Source of the DNA: Chamaea fasciata
Taxonomy: Eukaryota > Chordata > Aves > Passeriformes > Sylviidae
Direction: 5' to 3'
NCBI GenBank assembly: GCA_029207755.1
Contig: JARCOQ010000017.1
Span: 3,484,945-3,548,944, forward strand
Length of the DNA stretch: 64,000 nucleotides
Positions 12,301 to 22,300 of this stretch are shown one piece after another. The position numbers were made by a program, and so were the translations under genes. Positions within the stretch are counted from its first letter, which is position 1. The number at the start of each line of letters is the position of its first letter. Under the pieces are notes generated by a model that ran no database searches, was not told where the DNA came from, and saw only the letters and a list, made by a program, of their open reading frames with translations.

Positions 12301-14629
12301 GTTAAATAGTAAGCCTCAGTTAAAATTTAAATATTGTGATTTATGTCATTTACTACCCAGATTTTCTTTTTTATCCTTTTCTGTCTGATGCTTCAGACCT
12401 TACCCTGATTATAGTGTCCTTAAATATCATGCTTAAATATAGTTTGTCTTTTACAGGTATGAAAAATAGAGAAGAAAGGTCCAAACACTTCTTTGACACC
12501 TCAGTCCCACTGATGGATGATGGAGAGGATGATACACTTTATGATAGAGTAAGTTAAGATGTTATCACACAAATTCAATATGAATTGCATTTTCTCTTCT
12601 CAGATTATAAATATCTGTCCGAGTTATGAAATCTTGTTATCCTTTTAGTTATTTCTAATATTTTCATGCTGTTGATATTACCTCAACATGTAAATCTTGT
12701 ATTTCAACAGGGTTTTACAGATGACCAGCTGGCATTGGTGGAGCAAAACACGCTGATGGTGGAAGAGAGGGAACGAGAAATCCGTCAGATTGTGCAGTCA
12801 ATCTCTGATCTCAACGAAATATTTAGGGACCTGGGAGCAATGATAGTAGAACAGGTACATCGACAGCACAGTGTTAGTGAGAAATGGGAACAATCCATGT
12901 AGTGTTAAGGCTTCCAGACTCACTTTTTCCTAATTTACTTCTTCATGCTCAGATTTCCTGTGCTTGAAATATGCCACAGGTTGAGTTAAGGAAAATAAGT
13001 GAATAATAATTCAACTAGTAGTGTGTGTTCAACTTTAAAAAAAAAAACCCAAAAACATCAAAAGCCAAGGTTTTCTTGGTTATTTCTCCCAGAGATTCAG
13101 TTTATGGTAAATGTGTCAGCCAAGAGCACCTGGTCTGGAATCAAGATGATTTTTAGGGATGTGATGTGAGATGGTGACAGAGCTGCTATTAGGAGCTGAG
13201 CAAGGAAGTTGTTTATTAAAGTCCCAACTAGTTCTGTAAAAGTTCATTGTTTACATAGTTCATGAGCTGTTTGCTGTGAGTGTTGTTAATTACTCTGCTG
13301 CTTATGATAACATTTGCTTTATGAAGTTCATTTAGGTTCAATTTGGTGCTTGTTTTCTCCATTTTATTTAGGGAACAGTTCTAGATAGAATTGACTATAA
13401 TATTGAACAGTCATGTATGAAAACTGAAGAGGGTCTAAAACAACTGCATAAGGTAAGCTGATGGAATACTTAAGCCATTTTGCATATCTAATAAGCTTTT
13501 ATAATTAAATAGCTATTAAGTTAGTTTTCAATTAAACATTGTCCCTTTTAGAAATTCCTTCTGTACAGTATGAAATGTCCAGCTGTACCGCAGGAGGAAC
13601 TTTCCATATAACTTCTGGTAATGTCATGCTTGATGCCTCGAGTTAATTTCTTAAATGACTTTCTGGGCATCCAACCAATGTGCTTTGATATTTATATTGC
13701 TGACCCGGTGGGACCTGTCTGCAATTCCTTCCCTGTTTGAAAAGCCAGGCACTTGGGAATAGGGCTGGTTATTGGGTCCCTCACTGCAGATTCTAATTTG
13801 GAAACATTATCTCAATCACATGAGCAGAAAGAATGGTTATTGATGTTTTCTCTTACCATCAGACACTTGTTAGATGGCAGGTCCAGCCTCTTGCTTTAAT
13901 GTGAAGCTTTTGCTGTAAACACCTGAAAAGTTTTAAAAGCATTGATCTCAGCAGATCAGAGTTTTGTGGTCTTTTTGTTTTGGTTTTATTTTGAAGGCTT
14001 ATTAATTAAAAGCAAAAGACAGGCTTTGTTTTGTTTAGCTTCTATTAGTAGACTTTCATTTGGCTTTTGGAGAGTTTTCTCTGTCTTGTGTCCTCTTAAT
14101 TCCCCTGGGAAAAGGAGGAGAGGGATGAGAAAATATAGTTAGAAGAAAGAAGAAATTAAGCAGAAAACTTGAGAACCGACTCAAAAATAAAACTTTCAGT
14201 TCTAATTGAAAAGAAATGAAAATGCACAGCTGACCAGGTACAACAAATGTGCCTGTTAAAAAAGGAAGTTTGTTGTGAATTGTGATGTCCTTCAAATATG
14301 ATACAGGAATCTTATCTCAGCAAACTGAGCCTTTTAACAGGGTTAAAGTGCACATTTGCCTTCTGGCGCAGATCAGAGTTATTGTGTGGGAATTGCCTGC
14401 AATATACATTGTCAGGTTACCAAACAACAACTTGAAATACATGGACTTCACTTACACTAAACGAGAATCTGTACTTCAGCCTTGCAGAAATCTAATTATT
14501 GACTCTCTCCTCTCTGTTTTGTAGGCAGAGCAATATCAAAAGAAGAATCGGAAGATGCTCGTTATTTTAATTTTGTTTGTTATAGTAATTGTCCTTATTG
14601 TTGTTCTTATCGGTGTAAAGTCACACTAG
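6140..14629 (+). CDS. STX16: Syntaxin-16 (Qa-SNARE), 8 coding exons
   Basis: Syntaxin-16 is the trans-Golgi Qa-SNARE, the animal counterpart of yeast Tlg2, that fuses endosome-derived vesicles with the TGN together with VPS45, VTI1A and STX6. Coding exons are 6140-6220 (or -6274), 9601-9708, 10626-10766, 11376-11538, 12457-12548, 12711-12854, 13372-13452 and 14525-14629; every junction is GT-AG and all phases join. The product is 304 aa with the short first exon, equal to the human B isoform as I recall it, or 322 aa with the long one. The N-terminal peptide ([16 protein letters not shown]) is the VPS45-binding motif. An Habc region is followed by a SNARE helix at about 205-270, with zero-layer Gln243 in the context IVEQGTVLDRI. 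A tail-anchor membrane segment spans about 281-301, and the protein ends GVKSH. No break or missing key residue is seen. Transcription is from a CpG-island promoter. Confidence 0.97.
6275..9600. other. STX16: STX16 intron 1
   Basis: 3.3-kb intron, or 3.4 kb with the short donor. I see no nested gene, RNA gene or well-preserved repeat in it. The human long isoform has four extra residues (ELDE) at this junction; they are not directly upstream of exon 2 here, so a separate micro-exon could exist but was not found. Confidence 0.6.
9601..9708 (+). CDS. STX16: STX16 coding exon 2
   Basis: 36 codons ([11 protein letters not shown] ... WVDGADE) after acceptor cccctgcag, phase 0 at both ends, donor gtgagt. 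Nearly identical to human STX16 as remembered. Confidence 0.97.
9709..10625. other. STX16: STX16 intron 2
   Basis: 0.9-kb intron with ordinary AT-leaning sequence. No feature recognised. Confidence 0.6.
10626..10766 (+). CDS. STX16: STX16 coding exon 3
   Basis: 47 codons from [11 protein letters not shown] to TTQEITQ, acceptor ctgttttag, donor gtacag, phase 0. It begins the Habc-type helical region. Confidence 0.97.
10870..10950 (+). repeat. MIR-like SINE relic in STX16 intron 3
   Basis: The stretch with 'gccagaagtcctgggctctg' followed by 'gagtcacttaaacctcctt' matches the MIR consensus order (gccagactgcctggg, ctctgcc, caagtcacttaacctc) as remembered. It is degraded and was not checked by a search. 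Confidence 0.5.
11176..11311. repeat. Perfect 68-bp tandem duplication in STX16 intron 3
   Basis: 11176-11243 and 11244-11311 are identical, each running from cggggcaaattaag to gtggcacttt. The absence of any mismatch suggests a recent duplication, a length polymorphism or an assembly duplication. It ends 64 bp before the exon 4 acceptor, so it may lie near the branch-point region. Confidence 0.95.
11376..11538 (+). CDS. STX16: STX16 coding exon 4
   Basis: 54 codons plus one base ([10 protein letters not shown] ... HAQSDYLK, then the first base of Arg). Acceptor is ttctcag and donor gtaagc; the exon ends in phase 1. The upstream 68-bp tandem duplication (11176-11311) ends only 64 bp before the acceptor. 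Confidence 0.97.
11630..11735 (-). repeat. MIR-like SINE relic in STX16 intron 4
   Basis: 'gaagggttaagtggtgcaca' and the following 'caggactaagtcgaggttag' read like the reverse complement of MIR (ggttaagtgacttgcccaag, acacagctagtaag). The sequence is degraded; the call is from memory of the consensus. Confidence 0.5.
12457..12548 (+). CDS. STX16: STX16 coding exon 5
   Basis: Completes the split Arg codon and encodes [13 protein letters not shown] ... TLYDR, the linker before the SNARE helix. Acceptor ttttacag, donor gtaagt, ends in phase 0. Confidence 0.96.
12711..12854 (+). CDS. STX16: STX16 coding exon 6, first half of SNARE motif
   Basis: 48 codons, [13 protein letters not shown] to GAMIVEQ. 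The final codon, CAG at 12852-12854, is the zero-layer glutamine that defines a Q-SNARE, so the exon boundary falls directly after the ionic layer. Acceptor ttcaacag, donor gtacat. Confidence 0.97.
13372..13452 (+). CDS. STX16: STX16 coding exon 7, second half of SNARE motif
   Basis: 27 codons, [10 protein letters not shown] to GLKQLHK, phase 0 at both ends, acceptor ttatttag, donor gtaagc. Confidence 0.97.
14525..14629 (+). CDS. STX16: STX16 coding exon 8, tail anchor and stop
   Basis: 34 codons and TAG. Starts [11 protein letters not shown], then about 21 hydrophobic Ile/Leu/Val residues forming the C-terminal membrane anchor, and ends GVKSH, leaving only a few lumenal residues as expected for a syntaxin. 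Confidence 0.97.
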   Translation, partial: AEQYQKKNRKMLVILILFVIVIVLIVVLIGVKSH

Positions 14630-16502
14630 GTTTTGCTTCATTTTTCTCATTTTTGGAGTTTCTGTGAACTTTTTTCCCAATGTGAATGGATGGACCTGCA
14701 CTCCAGAAAGCAGCCTTTGAATGTACGAGCCCTCGTGGTGCAACGTCTGTGCAATGTTTCTGTAGAATTCTTCAAAGTACAAGTTTGGTGATCTGTGAGG
14801 TGTTTGTAAGGATTATATGGAAAATGTCAGGAAATTTGATGCTCCCACACACAAAAAAAATTGGCTCTCTATACAGAGGTATTTTGAAACAGTACTTAAG
14901 AATAATTAAATTTTGAAGTTTACCAGTGACTACGGTAATTAGTGTGTTACTGTGAACAAAAATGTGTTGTCTTCTATATTCTTACGTCATAATTGTTACA
15001 GGCTTCAAATTTGAACCATGTTACTGAGTCAATGGGACTGGATATCAAAAAGTGATCTTGATGTAAAATTTGTTGAGACATAAAATTGTTTGATTGAATG
15101 CCCTTTCTTCCAGACTCAAAAACTCCAAAGAACTGGATAGACAGCTAAAAAGGAAAGCTTTTAGCAACCAGAAAGTAATCCAACCCCTGTGATCTTAATT
15201 TAGATACTGCACCATTACTAAGAATCAGTGGTACTCGATCTTGTAAATAACAAGATGTAATCACTGGCATAATTTAACGTGTTTAGTTAATTAAAAAATT
15301 TTCTGAGCTTGAGTAATCATGGGAATGATTTTCCTTCATTGGGATGATCAAATATATTTTTCATGCATTATTTTTTCAGTTTGAAGTACAGACATTACAT
15401 TAAAGCAGTGAAGTTAAGCTGAAAAAGCAGAGTAGAAACTCAAAAAAGAGAATCTCTCTGGCCTGCTGCAGTGGGTCTTGGATGTTTCAAACTGTAGCTG
15501 CTGTATAAGCTGTTTACTTTACAGTGCATTTGTCCATATGGGTTATGTTTTTTGTATAAGAAATGGCTTCACTACAGTACATGTTACATCCATTTGCCCT
15601 GACAGGAAATTCTCTTTCACGTCTGCCTGGAAGAGGACATGTTTGTGGTCTTTTACTGACCATGAGAGATGTCACGCACGTGACATGTTACAAGGCCTTC
15701 AGTGGAGAATTTGGGGTTTTCACTGCTTTTTTCAGTGGAAAACTTTGCTGCAGGCCGTACAACAGAAATTCAGGCAACACATAAGTAATAGAATGCTCTT
15801 AATTTAATTCAGGCCTGAAGTGGTGTGCAATTGTAGAGGCCTTGTCTTAATATTTTTAATATTGCTTTTTTATATGTTTGGGTGGTTGTTTTTTTTTCCA
15901 AAGGGACTGTAGCTTCCTTCATTTTTTTTCACGGATACAAGTGCTCCCCACAGACCTGCAGAGATGCTCTGCTCCAAGCCCCAGAAGTGCAGTTTCAAAA
16001 CACTATCATACTGAAGTTGCATCTGTCGCCTGCCCCGAGTTTCTTTACTCTGTGCTAAAGAGGACTTGAGACCTGGCTTTAAACTGACCATTTTCAGGGA
16101 TGGACCTGAAAGCAAAGACTGCAAAAATACTGAAAGCCTTGGCTTTTTTGTGGGGCTTATAAGTTTTGTACCACTCCTGTTACCTGTAGAGAAAGGGGAT
16201 GTTGAACCACCAAAACTGCCAGTTCAAACACTTCATTGAATTCATGAAGTAAATTGGTGAGAGGAAGAATGAGGCTTGTGTTGGGTGTGCAGCTCCCCTG
16301 TTCTGGTGATAGATCTTTCAATGATCGTGAGTAAAACTACTGTCTCCCTCGTGCTGTCTGCATCACTTGGTGTGAAGCAGCAAATTGCTATAATTTAATA
16401 TACTGTATTTGCAACCTTCTCTCTAACATGAGATCGTGTTATTTATTTCTGTCTTGACCGGTGCTTTTGACATTTTATCATGGCAGATGGTTTCAAAGAA
16501 GT

Positions 16503-16508
16503 AATAAA
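16503..16508 (+). promoter_or_regulatory. STX16: Candidate polyadenylation signal of STX16 (proximal)
   Basis: AATAAA in the context gtaataaaacact, 1.9 kb after the stop. A second AATAAA follows at 16604-16609. Confidence 0.5.
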
Positions 16509-18342
16509 ACACTTCCAACCTAATTGGGCAATTATTCGTTTTTTTAATTTAAATTATAAACTGAAACATACTTTTGTGATATTAACATGTTTCTGTTGTT
16601 CATAATAAATGAAAGTGGCAGTGATGTGAAATATCCTTTTTTTTTTTCAAAAAGTAACTTTCAGTAGCACAATGTCATTTGCATTGTCAAGAGTTATTTC
16701 CCATGAGTTATGTCCACTGTCTACCTATTTTCTACCAAAATTCTGTATGAGGAAATGCATTTTTATTGAGGTTAAATTCACATGTCAAGTGTCCTGTGTA
16801 ACTTGAGCTGGAATTTCTCGAAGCTTGATTCTCTTGAGGAAGAAAACTCGGGACAGGCTGGATTCTAAATCACTGCTGGTGTGTGGCTTATTCTGAGTCA
16901 GTCTGAATAACTGTCAGCAGTTCAATCAGACCTGCTGCTGTGCTTTGTGGGAGTATCCCCACAAAAGGGGATCTGTCTGTGCCTTTGGGCAATGAAAGCC
17001 CAGAAAAGCCACAGCAGCTGCTGCCTCCTCAGGTATTCCAGGAGCTGCCTGAGCCTCCTGCCTTCGCTTCTGCCCAGCCCTGGAGATCTCTTTGTGCTGC
17101 TGCAGGCACAGCTGGGACCCTCTCTGAGCCCGGGGCTTCTTCATGGCTGCTGGATTCTTCTCAGCCGGTATGGAAGCTCAAATTCCTCGCAAGGGAACAG
17201 AACAGCATTGCTAAAGCGTCTCCCAAGGGTTTGTGTCTCCTCAGCTGGTGGGAATGGCCTGTAGAGCTGTTGGCTTGTACACAGTTTCTCCATTAAAATG
17301 CATGTGAGGGTGCAAAAAATGAGCTGCAACTTGTTAACAGAAATTAATTATACGCCGAAAGGACAGTATCAAAAGCACTGTAATAGCAAATTTATTTTCA
17401 CTGCAAGTTTTCTCTAGAAACTGGAAAGTAATGTGGGAGAATTGGTTTTTCACTTGCTGATTTTTGGAATATGCTAAAAATTGGAATATCTATACTTAAT
17501 GTCATGTTCACTGCCTAGATTGCATTGATTTAAGGTCTGCTTTTATGAACCACAACACAAAGGAGTCTTAACTCTCTTGCTTAAGTATTTGGAAGCTCTG
17601 CTTTTGGTACAGCCTTTCAAGATTTAAGTTCTTGGATAGGTGACAGTGAAACTGATTTTGTTGGAAAAAATACACTTACTATTTAAAAAACCCCAAACCA
17701 AACATCCACCTTACACAAAACTCATTAAAACAGGGGATTCATTATAAGTTTGCATATTAATTATGATGGATTGTGTAAAAATATATTTTACTGGCTTAAT
17801 TCCATGAATACTTGTAGAGGATCAATAACTGGAGAGAGGTCCTTGCTGCAGCTTCTGCTGAAGCTCAGGCCAGTAGAAGCGTTTGCAGCGGCTGGTGATG
17901 GGATGTCACAGGGAATTTCTGTAGATAAAATTGATTTCCTCAGTCCATTCCCTTCACAACACATTCCCTGCAACAAAAGGATCGTGGGTTAGGTGAGCGT
18001 TTCCTACTGTTTTATTTGCTTTTCAGATGCTGTGGATTCAGGGAATGTGCTGGGTTTGGACTCTTAGAGCAGCAGGAACAAGCAGATTTTGAACTCGATG
18101 ATTGGGAGCTTACTGCCTGGAGGAATCTTTGGAATGTCTCAATCCTGAAGTAATTGCTCTGTGTCTTCTCACTCCCACGCTGATCTTATACATTGGGATA
18201 ACAGTGGACCCCTGAGCAGTGTGTTTTCTGTGGCTCAGTAAAGAGACTCGTTAAAGTTAGAGCCTGTATATTGAGTTACTCTCCCGACTGTGAGGATGCA
18301 CGACCGACCTCTGCAACAGATGTTCCTACAACTTTTATTTTC

Positions 18343-18348
18343 AATAAA
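18343..18348 (+). promoter_or_regulatory. STX16: Candidate distal polyadenylation signal of STX16
   Basis: AATAAA followed at once by a GT-rich stretch (gtttctgtgatgt), the expected downstream element. It is the last good signal before the NPEPL1 promoter. Confidence 0.5.
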
Positions 18349-18589
18349 GTTTCTGTGATGTCCCTTCAAAGACCTTACTCTAAGAAGTTGGGGTTTTTTC
18401 TGGAATTCAGCCTGGGGTTTGGGGGGTTTTAGGTGTATTTCCATTATATGCATCAGAATTCGCCTTTCCCGCGTAGGTGGAAGATTGCACAGACCTTCCC
18501 GGCTTTCCTGGCTGCAGATCACTGAGCATCAGCTCCCCCATGGAATGGTCACAGCACCAAACCCGTCTGAGCTCCAGGAGCGTTCAGGG

Positions 18590-18690
18590 ACAGGCTGGAA
18601 TTGTCGGGGTGTCCGTGCATGGCAGGAGTTGGACTCTATGCTCTCTGTGGGGCACTTCCAAATCAGCACATTCCGATAACTGTCCGCTGA
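18590..18690 (+). mobile_element. CR1 LINE 3' tail
   Basis: Contains the familiar CR1 end words: aggctggaattgtcggggtg, ggcaggagttggactctatg, then gcacttccaaa and a diverged form of the terminal attctatgat repeat (acattccgataac). Only the extreme 3' end of the element is present, in + orientation, between the distal STX16 polyadenylation signal and the NPEPL1 CpG island. Confidence 0.7.
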
Positions 18691-18769
18691 CCAAACATTA
18701 CCAGGAAGCTCTTGACAACTACAAAAACATCAGAATCAACACCTTATTCTATTCCAACCCACCACGTAG

Positions 18770-19340
18770 GCGCAGTATGAGAGCAGACCCTCGGAAAGCC
18801 CCGGCGGCTCAGCGCCGTGCCCGGAGCCTGCCCTGGCCGTGCCCGGCGCTCCCGCGGCACCGGCGCGTCCCCGCCCCGCGGAGCCGGGGCCGGGCCCGGG
18901 GCGGGGCGGCGCGGCCGGGCCGGGCAGGAAGATGGCGAACGTGCAGCTGGAGTTCCAGGCCAGCGCGGGCGAGGCGGACCCGCAGAGCCGCCCGCTGCTC
19001 GTGCTGGGGCAGCTGCACAACCTGCACCGCCTGCCCTGGGCGCAGCTGCGGGGGAAGCTGCAGCCGCGGGTCACCGAGGAGGTGAGGCCGCGCCGCGGGT
19101 CCGCGCCCCCTCAGAGCCCGGCGGGGCCCCCGCGCCGCGTGTCCGCCCGGCCCGGCGGCCTGGCGGTGCGGCCCCGGCCCGCGGGGACTGCGCGGCCCCG
19201 GGCCCGGCCCTGAGCGCCGCCGTGCCCCGGGAACCCCCCGCGCCGAGCCGGGCCGAGCCTGTTGCTGCGGCGGGGCCGCCCGGGCAGCCGCTCCCGCGGC
19301 CCTTGTGCCCACCCGCGGCCGGGGAAAGGCGCTTCGCCCT
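18770..19340 (+). promoter_or_regulatory. NPEPL1: CpG-island promoter of NPEPL1
   Basis: A GC-rich, CpG-dense block surrounds the first coding exon. The start codon itself lies inside a YY1-type element (aagatggcg, 18930-18938), an arrangement seen at TATA-less promoters. Sp1-type ccccgcccc words lie upstream. Many GC-driven open frames on both strands here are not genes. Confidence 0.78.
18932..19081 (+). CDS. NPEPL1: NPEPL1 coding exon 1
   Basis: 50 codons from ATG ([13 protein letters not shown]) to QPRVTEE, donor gtgagg, phase 0. This start matches the human N-terminus (MANV...FQASAG). Confidence 0.95.
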
Positions 19341-22300
19341 CTCGTAATTGAGCGCCGAGAGCCCCCTCCCCGCCCGCAGGCACTGCGGTGGGAGCCGCGG
19401 ACCTGTTTGTTTAGCGGCGGTGACGGCTTGTGGTAGAACGATCAACGTTTTGCATTGCGGCTTTTAGGTCGCTGGATGTTTGGCAGGGGTTTTTATACGG
19501 GGCTCCCCAGTCTCTTAAGACAATATTTACCCTTCTTGGGTTTATTTGTTTTTAATTAAATGGCTATGTGAAATAATAATTCGGAGCTAGTAAATCAGTC
19601 CTCCTATTTATCACTAGGAAAACTGTGTCAAGTTAAGAAAGCTCTGAACCAGCCTGTGCACTAAACAGTGCGGGTTTAGATTGTAATTCATACGGCTTAA
19701 AGGAGATGCCTGTAATGGAAAGTACGTTTATATTTTCTGGGTAATGAACGGGTTTGTCAAATTTCCTGTTTCTTTTCACTCCAGAGGTTGATCCGCACAG
19801 TTTCTTTGTTTCCAACACCTCAACCCCTTGTCATTAAAAAGTGCCTAAGCACAGCAGGAGCGAGGTGGGAAGGAGAGTCCGGCGCGGCTCTTTGTCTTTA
19901 AATCCTCCGTTTCTCCGCAGATCTGGCAGTCTGCTCTGAGCACTCTGAACCCCAACCCCACGGACAGCTGTCCCCTGTACCTGAACTACGCCACGGTGGC
20001 CGCGCTGCCGTCCCGGGTCAGCCGGCACAACAGCCCGTCCGCCGCGCAGTTCATCACCCGCCTGGTCAGGAACTGCCTGCCGGGGGGCGTCAACAGATGC
20101 ATTCTTGTAAGTGCCTCTTGAAACGCTCCTGGTGAAATGTCTGGCTGAGTGTTTTCTTGGCTTTTCCGGGCTGGAGCTGTCTCCAAGGAGACTGGACGTG
20201 GACAGGTTTGACTGATGTAATTACGCTGACATGAGTGGGTTTGCGCTGACATGTAGGCAAGGCCTGGCTGTAATGCCTCGTGCATGCTCAAGCACATCAG
20301 GAAGAGGAAATTAAGGCGGGATTCGTATGGAACATCTTCAGCCGGGAATGCCCATGCGAAATGAGCCATTAGTGGCGTTTTCCAAACTGGGATTCGGGGT
20401 GTCAGCACATGCGTCAGGAGACTGATGTAGCCTGAGTGGAGGCTGTTATGTCTGTATCACAGAACCCGTGAGAGGTGCCTTGCTTGTGCTGTTCAGTGAG
20501 TTTCAAAAGTCTTGATGCAAATAATGCTCCAGTGTGAGTCCTTTGCAGCACTAGCTCTTGGACTTCTTTGATCATCTTCTATACGAGCCTGGTGAATTTA
20601 TTTGTTTCTGTGGGTTCTCCAGTTAATATCAGATTTGTGGGTTGTTGGAGAAGACTCATACAGTCGGTGTCAGTGACAAAATTTAGTAGTACACTTCACC
20701 TGGGAAATGTATTTGCAAGAGTAATAACTCCACTTAATTTTTACCCTTTGAAAATGTTTAGCTAAAACATCTTTCCATTGGTAATTTCCATAATGAACTT
20801 CAGAAAAATAATCTACCTGTTAACAAACTTTTGGGTTAATATTAGCCACATTCTCATGCAGTCTCTGTCTTCACACTCTCATATAATTTCTGTTTTTGTT
20901 ACATTTGTTTTGAGCACATATTGGTGATTCCTGTGCCTTTTTTAAGCCTGATGTGTAGGCTAACCTGTGTTATTTATTACACAGGTTAGCCTACACTGTT
21001 ACAGGTGTACAGGTGTTATAATTACACTGGTATAATTACAGCAGTCTCCAGCTCCTTTGTGAGGATGAACTAATTCCAGCAGTGTAATTCATTTCCATGT
21101 GGGAAATGAACTGGACCAGTTCACTGGGGCACTTTCACTCTGCCTCTCTGTCCGTGCAAAACACGATGAATGAGCTTGTCCTGACTCAGGGCTCGGTTAT
21201 TTCCCACCACCTCCTTTTTTCCCCCGTTTTCCCCAGTAAAACCCCAGGTAGCAGATCCTTTTAGGTGCATCCTCGCCCCCCTGGTGCTGTGTGACACGTT
21301 TTGCTGCTGTTGCAGATGGTGTGTGAGCGCTCCGAAGTCTTTGCCTCGGCCTGTGCCCTGGCCAGGGCCTTCCCCCTGTTCACACATCGCTCCAGCGCTT
21401 CCAGACGCACGGAGAAGAAAACTGTGACCGTGGAATTCTTCCTGGTTGGCCAAAACAATGGACCCATGGAAGTGGCAACGCTCAAAGTAAGATTTTTGGG
21501 GGGGTTTTCTGCCATGTTTTCCTTCAGTCTGTTGCATGGGCAAGTGCATGTGTCTCAAGCTGCCACTGGAATAGGGGTTGTATAATTACCTTAGCTCAGG
21601 GTTCCTTGAAGTTGACCAGCTCACAGCATCTGGGAGTAGAAATACTGAACATACTGCTGCAGCAGAGTCTGAGGGTGTTACTCAGAATTTAGATTTCAGG
21701 GGTGAGAAACACCAAACAGCACAAAGAAAACGTCTCCTCTCTCACCTGTCTCACAGATGCAAACTCTGGTTTTAGCCATTAATATTGCACTGCCTTTTGT
21801 GGATGGGCTTCTTCACTTTTCTCCTACCCAGGCGGAAGCTCTGTGTGACTGCAGGTGAATATCACAGTGAAGTCACTAAAAGTCTCTTAACAGGGATCAC
21901 ATATGGCCTCTGCTATTTCTGTCTGATATACCTCTTTGGCTGAGTTGTTCTGGCAGAGCTGTGGCCAGAAACAAGACCCTAAGAAACAAAACAGCTTGGA
22001 GATGAGCTGTACATGACAGTGAATTGTGAAATATGTCCAAGTCATCTTTCAATGGCAGAAAATCAAAGGCTGTTTCCCTTGTTTGACTGTTACAGAGAGG
22101 AAGCTCCACATCAGGTAACTGTTGGCATGCCAGGTCATTCCTCTTCAAGATCCCTAAACTTAAAAGCTATTCCAAGTTAATCTGTGAGGGAACTCCCTGT
22201 TCAGTGCTCCAGGCTCTGTGCTTCAGTGCAGATGGATGCTTCCTTAGCTGATCAGTCAGTGAGGTTACAGAAATCCCTTAGAAGTTTTGGCAGTGGATTT

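Larger units (their letters stand above)
11539..14524. other. STX16: STX16 introns 4-7
   Basis: Introns 11539-12456, 12549-12710, 12855-13371 and 13453-14524. Apart from the MIR relic at about 11630-11735 I recognise nothing inside. By position, 11.4-12.9 kb is the counterpart of the human STX16 exon 4-6 interval whose deletion alters GNAS A/B methylation. Confidence 0.6.
14630..18349 (+). other. STX16: STX16 3' untranslated region, probably long
   Basis: There are no exons after the TAG at 14629. Candidate polyadenylation signals are ATTAAA near 14905, AATAAA at 16503 and 16604, and AATAAA at 18343 followed by GT-rich sequence. If the last is used, the 3' UTR is about 3.7 kb, in keeping with the long human STX16 UTR, and ends less than 600 bp from the NPEPL1 start codon. 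Which sites are used cannot be decided from sequence. Confidence 0.6.

Noticed and set aside
18477..19445. Several 100-200 residue GC-rich frames on both strands around NPEPL1 exon 1
   Set aside because: Arg/Pro/Ala/Gly-rich composition is typical of CpG islands; only the frame starting at 18932 matches a known protein and splices onward.
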